This document shows, piece by piece, positions 6,730 through 14,220 of a DNA stretch of 14,220 bases (positions within the stretch are counted from its first letter, which is position 1; every line of letters begins with the position of its first letter). The DNA is from Syntrophaceae bacterium PtaB.Bin038 (GTDB lineage Bacteria; Desulfobacterota; Syntrophia; Syntrophales; UBA2192). The position numbers and the translations under genes are program-made. The stretch spans positions 1 to 14,220 of the forward strand of contig MVQS01000408.1 in assembly GCA_002067855.1 (NCBI GenBank), in the 5' to 3' direction. A model generated the notes under the pieces. That model did no database searches. It saw only the letters and a program-made list of their open reading frames with translations, and was not told the DNA's origin.

Positions 6730-6745
6730 AGGCACGGTTTTCGCG
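6730..6745 (+). promoter_or_regulatory. Candidate sigma-54 (-24/-12) promoter for the chemotaxis operon
   Basis: AGGCACGGTTTTCGCG has GG at 6731-6732 and GC at 6743-6744, ten bases apart as sigma-54 requires. The -24 element matches 5 of 6 and the -12 element is weaker (TCGCG against TTGCW). It lies about 40 bases before the cheW ATG. GC-rich DNA yields chance matches, so this is tentative; the similar site before the cyclase gene makes it more interesting. Confidence 0.3.
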
Positions 6746-6785
6746 GCGGACTCATGATTCAAGCAGCACAGGGAGGAAGCAAGAC

Positions 6786-7301
6786 ATGCAGACGGAGATG
6801 ATGGAAAGACAGGAAAGCGCCCTTGCCGGGATCCCGGAAAGGGAAGGGAAATACCTGACCTTCTCGCTGGCGGGCGAGGAGTACGGGATCGGGATCCTGA
6901 AGGTCAAGGAGATCATCGGGATGATGAACATCACCCCCGTTCCACAGACGCCGGAGTTCGTCAAGGGGGTCATCAACCTGCGGGGGAAGGTCATCCCCGT
7001 GGTGGACCTGCGTCTCCGGTTCGCCCTGGAGGCCGCGGCCTACACGGAGCGCACCTGCATCATCGTCGTGGAGGTTGCGGGGACCAGCGGCTCCGTCATG
7101 ATGGGGATCGTCGTCGACGCCGTCTCGGAGGTACTCAACATCCGGGGTGCCGACATCGAGAACACGCCCGCCTTCGGGGTGAAGCTCAACACGGATTTCA
7201 TCCTCGGGATGGCCAAGGCGGCCGGCGGGATCAAGATCCTGCTCGACATCGACAGGGTGCTCAGCAGCGAGGACCTCGTCGCGATACGCCACGCAGCCTG
7301 A
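6786..7301 (+). CDS. cheW: Chemotaxis coupling protein CheW
   Basis: A 171-residue cytoplasmic scaffold that bridges chemoreceptors and the kinase CheA in signalling arrays. After an 18-residue variable N-terminus, the whole protein is one CheW domain of two beta barrels: [20 protein letters not shown] (23-42), then the strongly conserved [20 protein letters not shown] (52-71) and VVDLR, then [11 protein letters not shown] (107-117) and the closing [16 protein letters not shown]. The receptor-contacting NLRG motif is intact. The ATG at 6786 has GGAGG eight bases upstream; ATGs four and five codons in are less well placed. It is the first gene of the operon, 26 bases before the receptor gene. 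Confidence 0.95.
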   Translation: MQTEMMERQESALAGIPEREGKYLTFSLAGEEYGIGILKVKEIIGMMNITPVPQTPEFVKGVINLRGKVIPVVDLRLRFALEAAAYTERTCIIVVEVAGTSGSVMMGIVVDAVSEVLNIRGADIENTPAFGVKLNTDFILGMAKAAGGIKILLDIDRVLSSEDLVAIRHAA

Positions 7302-7327
7302 GAATTGATGCAGCAGAAGGTTCCCGA

Positions 7328-9223
7328 ATGAAAAACGTATCTCTATCCGTCAAGATCATCGGTCTTGTTGTGGCCGCCGTGTTCAGCGTCGGCGCGGGCG
7401 TGTTCGCCAGTTCCTATTATTTTGTCAACCGGGGGTTCAGCGACCAGACGCAGCAGGACATCGGGAAGCTGGCCGACGCGGTGCAGCTCCGGGTCGACGA
7501 CGCGGCGGCGAAGATGGCCGCCGTGGCGCAGCTGACGGCGGCCCGGAAAGACCTGGCCGAGGCGATCGTCAAGGGCGACACGGCCTTCGTCCGGAACCTG
7601 GGCAAGGAGGTCATGCGCGACTCGAAGGCCGGGTTCATCACCATCGCCGACAGGGACGGAAACGTGGTGGGCCGCGGCCACTCGGACAAGGCGGGCGACA
7701 GCGTCCTGAACCAGCCCAACGTGAAGAGGGCCCTCGCCGGCGAGGCCACCACGGGGATCGAGGAAGGCACCGTAGTGAAGTTCTCCCTGCGGGCGGGCGC
7801 CCCCGTAAAGCAGGGCGGCAAGGTCGTGGGCTCCGTCACGACGGGCGTCGACCTCACCCCGGCAAGCCACGCCTTCGTCGAAGAGATCAAGAAGATGTTC
7901 GATATCGAGTGCACCCTCTTCCAGGGCGACACGCGCGTGACGACGACGATCATGAAGGACGGCCAGCGGGTCATCGGCACGAAGATGGACAACCCGAAGG
8001 TCCTCGACGCGGTCCTCGTCAGGGGCCAGCGCTACCTGGACGTCAACAGGATCCTCGGGAAGGAATACAACACGGCCTACTGGCCCCTCAAGGACGCCTC
8101 GGGGAAGGTCATCGGGATGCTCTTCATCGGCAAGGACCGGTCGATCGCGGCCTCCACGGTGCGGAACACGGAGCTGTCGGTCCTGGCGATCCTCGCCGTC
8201 GTCGGAGGCTTGATGATCGTTGCCGGCATCCTCGTCGCGCGATCCATCACCCGGCCCGTCAACCGGGCGATGGCCGGGCTGACCGAGGCCGCCGAGCAGG
8301 TCGTCTCGGCCTCGGGGCAGGTGTCCTCGGCGAGCCAGTCGCTGGCGGAGGGGGCCTCGGAGCAGGCCGCCTCGATCGAGGAAACCTCCTCGTCGCTCGA
8401 GGAGATGGCCTCCATGGTCAGGCAGACCGCCGACAACGCGGCGGAGCTCCGCAAGGCGGGCGAGGTGACCTACCAGCTCCAGAAGGAATGCTACAGGAGC
8501 CTGAACATCGCAAACGAGCGCATGAAGGAGACGGGCGAGGCCGGTGACAGGGCCACGAAGATCATCAAGACCATCGACGAGATCGCCTTCCAGACCAACC
8601 TGCTGGCGCTCAACGCCGCTGTCGAGGCGGCCCGGGCGGGCGAGGCGGGCGCGGGCTTTGCCGTGGTGGCGTCGGAAGTGCGGAGCCTTGCCATGCGCTC
8701 GGCCGAGGCGGCCCGGGAGACGACCGGCATCATCGGCGAGGTTACGTCGAAAATCGCGGAGAGCAGCGGCCTCGTGACGAAGAGCCTGGAGATCTTCCGC
8801 ACGATGGGTGAATCCGGGAAAAAGACGATGACCCTCATCCAGGAGATCCACGACGCATCCGCCGAGCAGGCCCAGGGGATCGACCAGATCAACAAGGCCG
8901 TGGCGGAGATGGACAAGGTGACCCAGCAGACGGCGGCCAACGCCGAGGAGTCGGCCTCGGCCTCGGAGGAGATGAACGCCCAGGCCGAGCAGGTGAAGGA
9001 CATCGCCGCGGAGCTTGTGCGCATCATCGGAAGCGGGACCGCGAGGGATGCCGGGCAGAGACCCGCGGAAGCCGCCGGAGCAGGGTCTTCCGCATCGAAG
9101 GCACCCCTGCCGGCGCGCCTGAAGGCTTCCGGTGACAAATCTCCCGGCGCCGATGCCGGCCGGAAGGCCTTGAGGTCCGAAGAGGGGATTCCCTTCGGCA
9201 AGGGCGATTTCAAGGATTTCTGA
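7328..9223 (+). CDS. Methyl-accepting chemotaxis protein with periplasmic Cache-type sensor
   Basis: A 631-residue transmembrane receptor. TM1 is about residues 9-33 and TM2 about 284-304, enclosing ~250 periplasmic residues that look like a Cache sensor of the Cache_3-Cache_2 type ([19 protein letters not shown] at 102-120; [20 protein letters not shown] at 251-270). A short HAMP-like stretch ([10 protein letters not shown]) runs straight into the methylation helix ([20 protein letters not shown], 341-360). The CheA/CheW-binding hairpin tip is canonical ([20 protein letters not shown], 418-437). After about residue 568 comes a ~60-residue flexible Ala/Pro/Gly tail ending in DFKDF, which fits the aromatic-x-x-aromatic tether used by CheR and CheB. 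AGAAGG precedes the ATG at 7328. The ligand is unknown; it probably serves the kinase encoded in the same operon. Confidence 0.93.
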   Translation: MKNVSLSVKIIGLVVAAVFSVGAGVFASSYYFVNRGFSDQTQQDIGKLADAVQLRVDDAAAKMAAVAQLTAARKDLAEAIVKGDTAFVRNLGKEVMRDSKAGFITIADRDGNVVGRGHSDKAGDSVLNQPNVKRALAGEATTGIEEGTVVKFSLRAGAPVKQGGKVVGSVTTGVDLTPASHAFVEEIKKMFDIECTLFQGDTRVTTTIMKDGQRVIGTKMDNPKVLDAVLVRGQRYLDVNRILGKEYNTAYWPLKDASGKVIGMLFIGKDRSIAASTVRNTELSVLAILAVVGGLMIVAGILVARSITRPVNRAMAGLTEAAEQVVSASGQVSSASQSLAEGASEQAASIEETSSSLEEMASMVRQTADNAAELRKAGEVTYQLQKECYRSLNIANERMKETGEAGDRATKIIKTIDEIAFQTNLLALNAAVEAARAGEAGAGFAVVASEVRSLAMRSAEAARETTGIIGEVTSKIAESSGLVTKSLEIFRTMGESGKKTMTLIQEIHDASAEQAQGIDQINKAVAEMDKVTQQTAANAEESASASEEMNAQAEQVKDIAAELVRIIGSGTARDAGQRPAEAAGAGSSASKAPLPARLKASGDKSPGADAGRKALRSEEGIPFGKGDFKDF

Positions 9224-9263
9224 GAAAGGAAGGCGGCGCGCCCCGTACAAGACAGGAAGTTTT

Positions 9264-9365
9264 GAAGTTGGGATGTTGGGAACCTTGGGTTTGCCGGCGA
9301 CAGATTGCTTGCTCTTCGGATTCTCCAAGCTTCATGACTTCACAGCTTCCCAGCTGCCCAACTTC
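9264..9365. repeat. Long inverted repeat between mcp and cheR
   Basis: The left arm, GAAGTTGGGATGTTGGGAA at 9264-9282, and the right arm, TTCCCAGCTGCCCAACTTC at 9347-9365, pair at 16 of 19 positions around a 64-base spacer. The spacer contains short word-like repeats (CAAGCTTCATGACTTCACAG). The style is that of a decayed mobile palindromic repeat rather than an operator. It lies in the widest gap of the receptor-to-cheD block. Confidence 0.6.
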
Positions 9366-9382
9366 CGCATTCGGAGGGGCAT

Positions 9383-9426
9383 CCCCGGTCTGGCCGGGTA
9401 GGCCAGGTCTTACGCCGGGGGACCGG
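9383..9426 (+). other. Strong potential RNA hairpin in the cheR leader
   Basis: A perfect stem CTGGCC-GGGTA-GGCCAG (9390-9406) is flanked by CCCCGG (9383-9388) and CCGGGG (9415-9420). These can pair as an outer stem. CCGGTC (9385-9390) can alternatively pair with GACCGG (9421-9426). There is no U-run, so it is not a simple terminator. It ends about 20 bases before the cheR ATG and could affect cheR translation or mRNA stability. It does not match a riboswitch class I know. Confidence 0.35.
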
Positions 9427-9447
9427 CACGAGAGAAGACAACGCTGC

Positions 9448-10269
9448 ATGATCCTGGAACTTCGCGACACGGAATTCGAAAAGATCAGCAGGCTGGTCTA
9501 CAGCCACTGCGGCATCCACCTGCACGACGGGAAGAAGGAACTCGTCAAGGCTCGGCTCAGCAAGCGGATCCGCGAGGGGAACTTCAAATCCTTCGCTGAC
9601 TACTACGAGTACGTGAAGACCGGAGAGGGGACCGACGAGTTCATCGCCATGATCGATTCCCTCTCGACGAACCTGACGAGTTTTTTTCGGGAGGAAGGGC
9701 ATTTCCGGGCCCTGTCCCGGATCGTCCCGGAACTGGCCCGCGAGGGGGCCCGCCGGGGCCGGCCCCGGATCCGCCTCTGGAGCGCCGGCTGCTCCTCCGG
9801 GGAGGAACCCTACACGATGGCCATCACGGCCCTCGAGGCCGCCCAGGGACTCAACGCGGAGATCCGCCTCCTGGCCACCGACATCTCCACACGGGTCCTG
9901 AAGAAGGCGGCGCAGGGCGTCTATCCCGCGGAGCGGGTCAAGTCCGTCCCGCCCGACCTGCTGCGGAAGTATTTCCAGGTCGGCCAGGGCAGCTGGGCAG
10001 GCCACTACCGCGTGAAGAGGGACGTGCGGGACCTCGTGAGTTTCGAGCGTTTCAACCTCATGGACCCCCCGCCGCCGGGCGACCCCTTCGACGTCATCTT
10101 CTGCCGCAACGTGATGATCTATTTCGACAAGAAGACCCAGGAGGGCCTTGTGAACCGGTTTCACGGATGCCTGGTCAGGGGAGGGTACCTCTTCATCGGC
10201 CACTCCGAGAGCCTCACGGGTCTGAGCCACGCATTCCAGTATCTCGAACCGAGCCTGTACCGGAAGTAG
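9448..10269 (+). CDS. cheR: Chemotaxis protein methyltransferase CheR
   Basis: A 273-residue SAM-dependent enzyme that methylates glutamates in chemoreceptors. The N-terminal helical domain (about 1-80) ends in the family motif STNLTSFFREEGHF (73-86). The catalytic domain carries the SAM-binding WSAGCSSGEEPYTMA (111-125), LLATDIST (141-148), the conserved FCRNVMIYFD (218-227) and GHSESL (251-256). The length is typical. An open frame extends upstream to 9262, but family homology begins with MILELRDTEFEKISRLVY, so the ATG at 9448 is preferred even though its Shine-Dalgarno (GAGAAG, about 11 bases upstream) is distant. It follows the receptor gene after a 224-base gap with repeats and precedes cheD by 6 bases. 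The receptor's C-terminal DFKDF is a plausible docking site. Confidence 0.94.
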   Translation: MILELRDTEFEKISRLVYSHCGIHLHDGKKELVKARLSKRIREGNFKSFADYYEYVKTGEGTDEFIAMIDSLSTNLTSFFREEGHFRALSRIVPELAREGARRGRPRIRLWSAGCSSGEEPYTMAITALEAAQGLNAEIRLLATDISTRVLKKAAQGVYPAERVKSVPPDLLRKYFQVGQGSWAGHYRVKRDVRDLVSFERFNLMDPPPPGDPFDVIFCRNVMIYFDKKTQEGLVNRFHGCLVRGGYLFIGHSESLTGLSHAFQYLEPSLYRK

Positions 10270-10275
10270 GGGGGC

Positions 10276-10758
10276 ATGGCGGAACTCGTCGTAGGCATAT
10301 CGGACCTGAAGGTCACGAACAACCCCGAGGACTCGATGGTCACCTATGCCCTGGGGTCCTGCATCGCCGTGGCCGTCTACGACCCGGCGGCGAAGGTGGG
10401 GGGGCTCCTGCACTTCATGCTCCCCGACTCGACCCTCGATGCCGTCAGAGCGATGGAAACGCCCGCCATGTTCGCCGACACGGGAATCCCCCTGCTGTTC
10501 AAGTCCTGCTACAGGCTGGGGGCCGACAAGAGGCGGATGGTCGTGAAGGTGGCCGGAGGGGCGAGCATCCTCGACGAGTCGAACTTCTTCCGCATCGGGC
10601 AGAAGAACATCATGGCCATGCGCAAGCTCTTCTGGAACAACAACGTCCTGATCGACGCCGAGGACACGGGAAAGAACGTCAACCGCACGGTGCGGCTCGA
10701 CGTCGGAACGGGCAAGGTCTGGGTCAAGCGGGCGGGCGGCCCGATGGAGGAGCTATGA
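10276..10758 (+). CDS. cheD: Chemoreceptor glutamine deamidase CheD
   Basis: A 160-residue enzyme that deamidates or hydrolyses specific glutamine side chains in receptors and commonly partners the CheC/CheX phosphatases. The catalytic triad of the family is recognisable: T23 in VTYALGSC, nucleophile C29, and H46 in GLLHFMLP, each two residues later than T21, C27 and H44 of the Thermotoga enzyme. The substrate-binding region KVAGGASI (91-98) and the IGQKNI segment (107-112) are also typical. The start ATG at 10276 follows a GGGGGG run; the gap from cheR is 6 bases. Its stop overlaps the start of the next gene (ATGA). Confidence 0.94.
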   Translation: MAELVVGISDLKVTNNPEDSMVTYALGSCIAVAVYDPAAKVGGLLHFMLPDSTLDAVRAMETPAMFADTGIPLLFKSCYRLGADKRRMVVKVAGGASILDESNFFRIGQKNIMAMRKLFWNNNVLIDAEDTGKNVNRTVRLDVGTGKVWVKRAGGPMEEL

Positions 10759-11627
10759 AGCTCAACAGGCGAATCCTGAAGTCCATCCAGGCGCTGCCGC
10801 CCTTCCCGGTGACGATCCAGAAGGTCATGGCCTTGGCCGGCGACCCCGACTCGTCGCTTACGGAGCTGGCCGCCGTCATCCGCCTCGATCAGGCCATCAC
10901 GGCGAACATCCTCCGGATCTGCAACTCCGCTTACTTCGGCCTGCGCCGGCCCGTGGACAACGTGGGCGACGCCATCCTGCACATGGGGAAGAAGAATGTC
11001 CTGCGGGCGGTCATGGCCGCGGGCCTCTCGCGGTATTTCCGCACCGCGAAGGGTTACGACGTCGAGGGAGGCGGCCTCTGGGAGCATGCCGTCGCGGTGG
11101 CGCTCATGTCCCAGATCTGCGCCGAGCGGCTGTCGGTCCCCGACGACCCCCGGCTCTTCACGGCGGGGGTGCTGCACGACATCGGGAAGATGGTGATGGG
11201 AGAGTTCGTCGAGGAGGCCTGGCAGAGCATCCGGGAACTCACGGGGAGTCGGCGGTACTCCTTCCTGGAGGCGGAGGAAGAAGTCATCGGCGTCAACCAC
11301 GCCGTGCTGGGCGGGGAGATCGCCCTGATCTGGAAGTTCCCCGACGAGATCCTCAAGGCCATCGCCTACCACCACCGGCCCGACCTGCTGGAAAACGGGG
11401 ACACCGTGCCCTGGATCGTCTACCTGTCGAACCAGGTCTGCCACGTGATGGGGATCGGCGTGGGGACCGACGCGCTGGCCTACCGCGCCGTCGGCGACGT
11501 GGCCGGGCGGTTTGATCTGAAACAGCGGGATCTCGAGGACATGATGGCCCGGCTGCACCGGAGCATGCAGGATGCGCGGGAGCTGGTCGGCATCGTCCCG
11601 GGGCCCGGGGGCTGCGGGAGGGGCTAA
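10755..11627 (+). CDS. HDOD-domain signalling protein
   Basis: A 290-residue cytoplasmic protein made of one HDOD domain (a degenerate HD phosphohydrolase relative). Residues 12-95 have the typical start LPPFPVTIQKVMAL, the IRLDQAITANILRICNSAYF stretch (42-61) and the AILHMGKKNV turn (73-82). Residues 105-215 keep HD-like metal ligands: WEHAV (H111), GVLHDIGK (H141, D142), NHAVLG (H182) and YHHRPD (H206-H207). The tail (285-290) is Gly-rich and disordered. HDOD proteins sit in bacterial signalling clusters and have been tied to chemotaxis, c-di-GMP and stress responses; enzymatic activity is generally unproven. The start is fixed by the 4-base ATGA overlap with cheD, so the two are translationally coupled. 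Confidence 0.9.
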   Translation: MKLNRRILKSIQALPPFPVTIQKVMALAGDPDSSLTELAAVIRLDQAITANILRICNSAYFGLRRPVDNVGDAILHMGKKNVLRAVMAAGLSRYFRTAKGYDVEGGGLWEHAVAVALMSQICAERLSVPDDPRLFTAGVLHDIGKMVMGEFVEEAWQSIRELTGSRRYSFLEAEEEVIGVNHAVLGGEIALIWKFPDEILKAIAYHHRPDLLENGDTVPWIVYLSNQVCHVMGIGVGTDALAYRAVGDVAGRFDLKQRDLEDMMARLHRSMQDARELVGIVPGPGGCGRG

Positions 11628-11639
11628 ACGGAGGGAACG

Positions 11640-12071
11640 ATGTCCTTCAATCTTCTCATCGTCGACGATTCGAGTTCGATGCGCTCCGTCGTGAAGAAGA
11701 TCGTCGGCCTGTCGGGCGTGGCGGTCAACCGGCTGCTCGAGGCGGAGAACGGCCGCAGGGCCCTCGAGGTCATGGGCGGCAACTGGGTGGATGCCGTGAT
11801 CCTGGACATCAACATGCCGGAGATGAACGGCCTGGAACTGCTTCAGAAGATGAGCGAGGATGCCCTCATGAAGAGCATTCCCGTGGTGATGATGAGCACG
11901 GAGGCCAGCGAGGCCCACATGAAAACCGCCTTCGAGCTGGGGGCGAAAGGGTTCATCCGGAAACCCTTCCTGCCCGAGGAAGTCAGGAAGATGCTCCACG
12001 GGGTGCTCGGGCTCGACGAGAAGGGGGATTATGGGGAACGTGAAAGAGATTCTGGCGGAGTCGATTTTTGA
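11640..12071 (+). CDS. Single-domain response regulator, CheY-like
   Basis: A 143-residue stand-alone receiver likely phosphorylated by CheA. All canonical residues are present: D9-D10 (LLIVDDSSSMR), phospho-acceptor D56 (ILDINMPEMNG), switch T87 (VVMMSTEAS) and K108 (FIRKPF). The folded core ends near residue 126; the charged tail after it (residues 131-143) is encoded by bases shared with the next gene and may be a by-product of the overlap. GGAGGG precedes the ATG at 11640, and the gap from the HDOD gene is 12 bases. The output partner may be the flagellar switch or another protein; no flagellar genes are visible here. Confidence 0.92.
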   Translation: MSFNLLIVDDSSSMRSVVKKIVGLSGVAVNRLLEAENGRRALEVMGGNWVDAVILDINMPEMNGLELLQKMSEDALMKSIPVVMMSTEASEAHMKTAFELGAKGFIRKPFLPEEVRKMLHGVLGLDEKGDYGERERDSGGVDF

Positions 12072-12465
12072 GGTTTTCGAGAGGATGTTTTTCATCTTTC
12101 TCGAGCCCGGGGGGCAGGCTCCGGTCCATGATTACGAGGCCGCGATCCGCTTCGACGGTCCGCGGCGGGGTACGATCCGCATCCTGTTCACCCGACCGGT
12201 GGCCCGGCTCATGGTGCGCAACATGCTCGGCCTGGACAACGGGGCCGTGACGGAGCAGCAGGTGGCGGATTGCGTCAAGGAGGCCGCCAACATGGTCTCC
12301 GGGAATTTTCTCGTGCACCTCGACGCCTCGAAGAAATTCACCATGTCGCTGCCGGAGTTCTCGGCAAGGCCGAGTCCTCCTCAGGCGGGGCCGGGGGACG
12401 CCCTGTTGTTCGACTTCGACTGCGAGGCGGGGAAGATGAGGGTGGTGCTCGAGATGCAGGCGTAA
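12031..12465 (+). CDS. cheX: CheX-type CheY-phosphate phosphatase
   Basis: A 144-residue protein of the CheC/CheX/FliY group, which removes phosphate from CheY. The diagnostic helix carries one E-x-x-N site, KEAANMVSGN (E84, N87, residues 83-92), the residues that position water and the acyl phosphate. CheX has one such site and CheC usually two, so CheX fits. The N-terminal SIFEVFERMFF helix and the sheet residues TIRILFTRPVARLM are also typical. ATG at 12031 is preceded by AAGGGGG with ideal spacing, inside the end of the cheY gene: the genes overlap by 41 bases in the +1 frame, which should tie phosphatase output to that of its substrate. A 143-base repeat-bearing gap follows before cheB. 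Confidence 0.88.
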   Translation: MGNVKEILAESIFEVFERMFFIFLEPGGQAPVHDYEAAIRFDGPRRGTIRILFTRPVARLMVRNMLGLDNGAVTEQQVADCVKEAANMVSGNFLVHLDASKKFTMSLPEFSARPSPPQAGPGDALLFDFDCEAGKMRVVLEMQA

Positions 12466-13640
<1,175 letters not shown>

Positions 13641-13641
13641 C

Positions 13642-14220
13642 ATGGATCACGCTGAACTGAGACGAGAGATCGACGACCTGGCGTCGAGTTTCCTCTTCCT
13701 GGAGAAGAAGGAAATCGACATCCCGACGGCAGGGCAGCTCCTGAACCAGCTCGAAGGGATTACGGCGCATGCGGAATCCCTCGGGGCCGTCGAGGCCCGC
13801 CGGCTTGCAGGGGGCCTGACCCGGCTCCTCGAGAAGGTGGTCCTCGAGGCCGTCGACGCCGCGACGGGCTTCGGCCTCTTCGAGCAGGGCATCGTGCTTC
13901 TGCAGTCGGTGGCCGACGGCTACTGCAACGCGGGCCGCTACGACGGGAGCATCGACGGCTTCATGGCCGCCCTGGCCGCCTGCCTGGGCGTTCCCCCGGA
14001 GCCGGCGCCCGGCTGCGAGGCCGCATCGCCGCCTGAAGACGCGACCGCGACACCCCCCGCGGGGGACCGGAAAGAACCCGTCCGGGACGAATCGCTCCTC
14101 CGGGACTTCATCACCGAGGGGCTCGAGTACATCAGCGAGATCGAACTGAACATCCTCAACCTCGAGCAGGAGCCGGACAACAAGGACTACATCAACGCGA
14201 TCTTCCGGCCCTTCCACTCC
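13642..14220 (+). CDS. cheA: Chemotaxis histidine kinase CheA, N-terminal part (runs off right edge)
   Basis: From the ATG at 13642 the frame stays open to the last base (193 codons, no stop). Residues 151-193 match the start of a CheA P1/HPt domain (LLRDFITEGLEYISEIELNI, then IFRPFHS). H192, third codon from the end of the window, is where the phosphorylated histidine of the F-H-[ST]-[ILV]-K-G motif is expected. Before it lie about 120 helical residues (1-120) and an acidic/Pro linker (121-148). Residues 40-66 (ITAHAESLGAVEARRLAGGL and on) faintly resemble a second, degenerate HPt. Only position, P1 match and operon context support cheA; the kinase and CheW-like domains lie outside. GAGGAT inside the end of cheB serves as Shine-Dalgarno. 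Confidence 0.85.
   Translation, partial: MDHAELRREIDDLASSFLFLEKKEIDIPTAGQLLNQLEGITAHAESLGAVEARRLAGGLTRLLEKVVLEAVDAATGFGLFEQGIVLLQSVADGYCNAGRYDGSIDGFMAALAACLGVPPEPAPGCEAASPPEDATATPPAGDRKEPVRDESLLRDFITEGLEYISEIELNILNLEQEPDNKDYINAIFRPFHS

Noticed and set aside
7343..9328. Long minus-strand open frame (661 codons) opposite the receptor gene
   Set aside because: Its composition (Arg, Gly, His, Asp, Leu-rich) is that of a GC-rich antisense shadow; the plus strand encodes a complete MCP with all motifs.
9380..9447. Cyclic di-GMP riboswitch in the cheR leader
   Set aside because: The context made it attractive, but the GEMM core (GACGCAAAGCC-like) and tetraloop-receptor features are absent.
9262..9447. 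N-terminal extension of CheR from a TTG at 9262
   Set aside because: The extension translates repeat-like intergenic DNA, and CheR homology begins at the ATG at 9448.
10167..11627. A 486-codon plus-strand frame joining the cheR/cheD region to HDOD
   Set aside because: Its first ~195 codons are an out-of-frame reading of cheR and cheD (Arg/Gly/Pro-rich). The HDOD protein starts at the ATG at 10755.
10509..12095. Long minus-strand frame opposite cheD, HDOD and cheY
   Set aside because: Antisense shadow with His/Asp/Pro/Arg bias and no recognisable domain.

Overview
The window suggests a GC-rich, motile or surface-sensing Gram-negative bacterium, most likely of the old Deltaproteobacteria (Desulfobacterota, for example a Syntrophales-like lineage). 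The grounds are the style of the proteins (TPR/glycosyltransferase fusions, an MCP ending in DFKDF, CheX and CheD in one operon, an excisionase-type HTH fused to a receiver) and the degenerate word-like repeats between genes. No rRNA or marker gene is present, so this placement is an inference.

Left part (1-3950, mostly minus strand): a 63-codon C-terminal fragment of a transposase-like protein enters from the left edge on the plus strand and runs head-on into a very large minus-strand gene. That gene encodes a methyltransferase, a duplicated TPR block and a family-2 glycosyltransferase-like domain, followed by the first ~60 residues of a further domain that stops abruptly at the element boundary. 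Directly upstream of it, 9 bases from its chosen start, is a second, zinc-finger-bearing methyltransferase gene. The methyltransferase parts are visibly AT-richer than the rest. This looks like a glycan or surface-polymer locus acquired horizontally and then damaged by a mobile element.

Middle part (3951-6785): an intergenic stretch with a perfect dyad, a minus-strand TPR protein of unknown role, a divergent diguanylate cyclase (GGDEF) preceded by a -24/-12-like site, and a response regulator with an N-terminal MerR/excisionase-type DNA-binding domain.

Right part (6786-14220, all plus strand): a chemosensory operon in the order cheW - mcp - cheR - cheD - HDOD - cheY - cheX - cheB - cheA (cut by the right edge). 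It holds the receptor and coupling protein, all three receptor-modifying enzymes (CheR methyltransferase, CheB methylesterase, CheD deamidase), a stand-alone receiver overlapped by its probable phosphatase CheX, and the kinase. Several genes overlap or nearly touch (cheD/HDOD ATGA overlap, cheY/cheX 41-base overlap, cheB/cheA 1-base gap). The cluster is broken only by two intergenic stretches with repeat-like sequence, before cheR and before cheB. The HDOD gene inside the operon, together with the cyclase and DNA-binding receiver just upstream, suggests a pathway whose output may include c-di-GMP or transcription as well as, or instead of, flagellar rotation. No flagellar genes are visible here.
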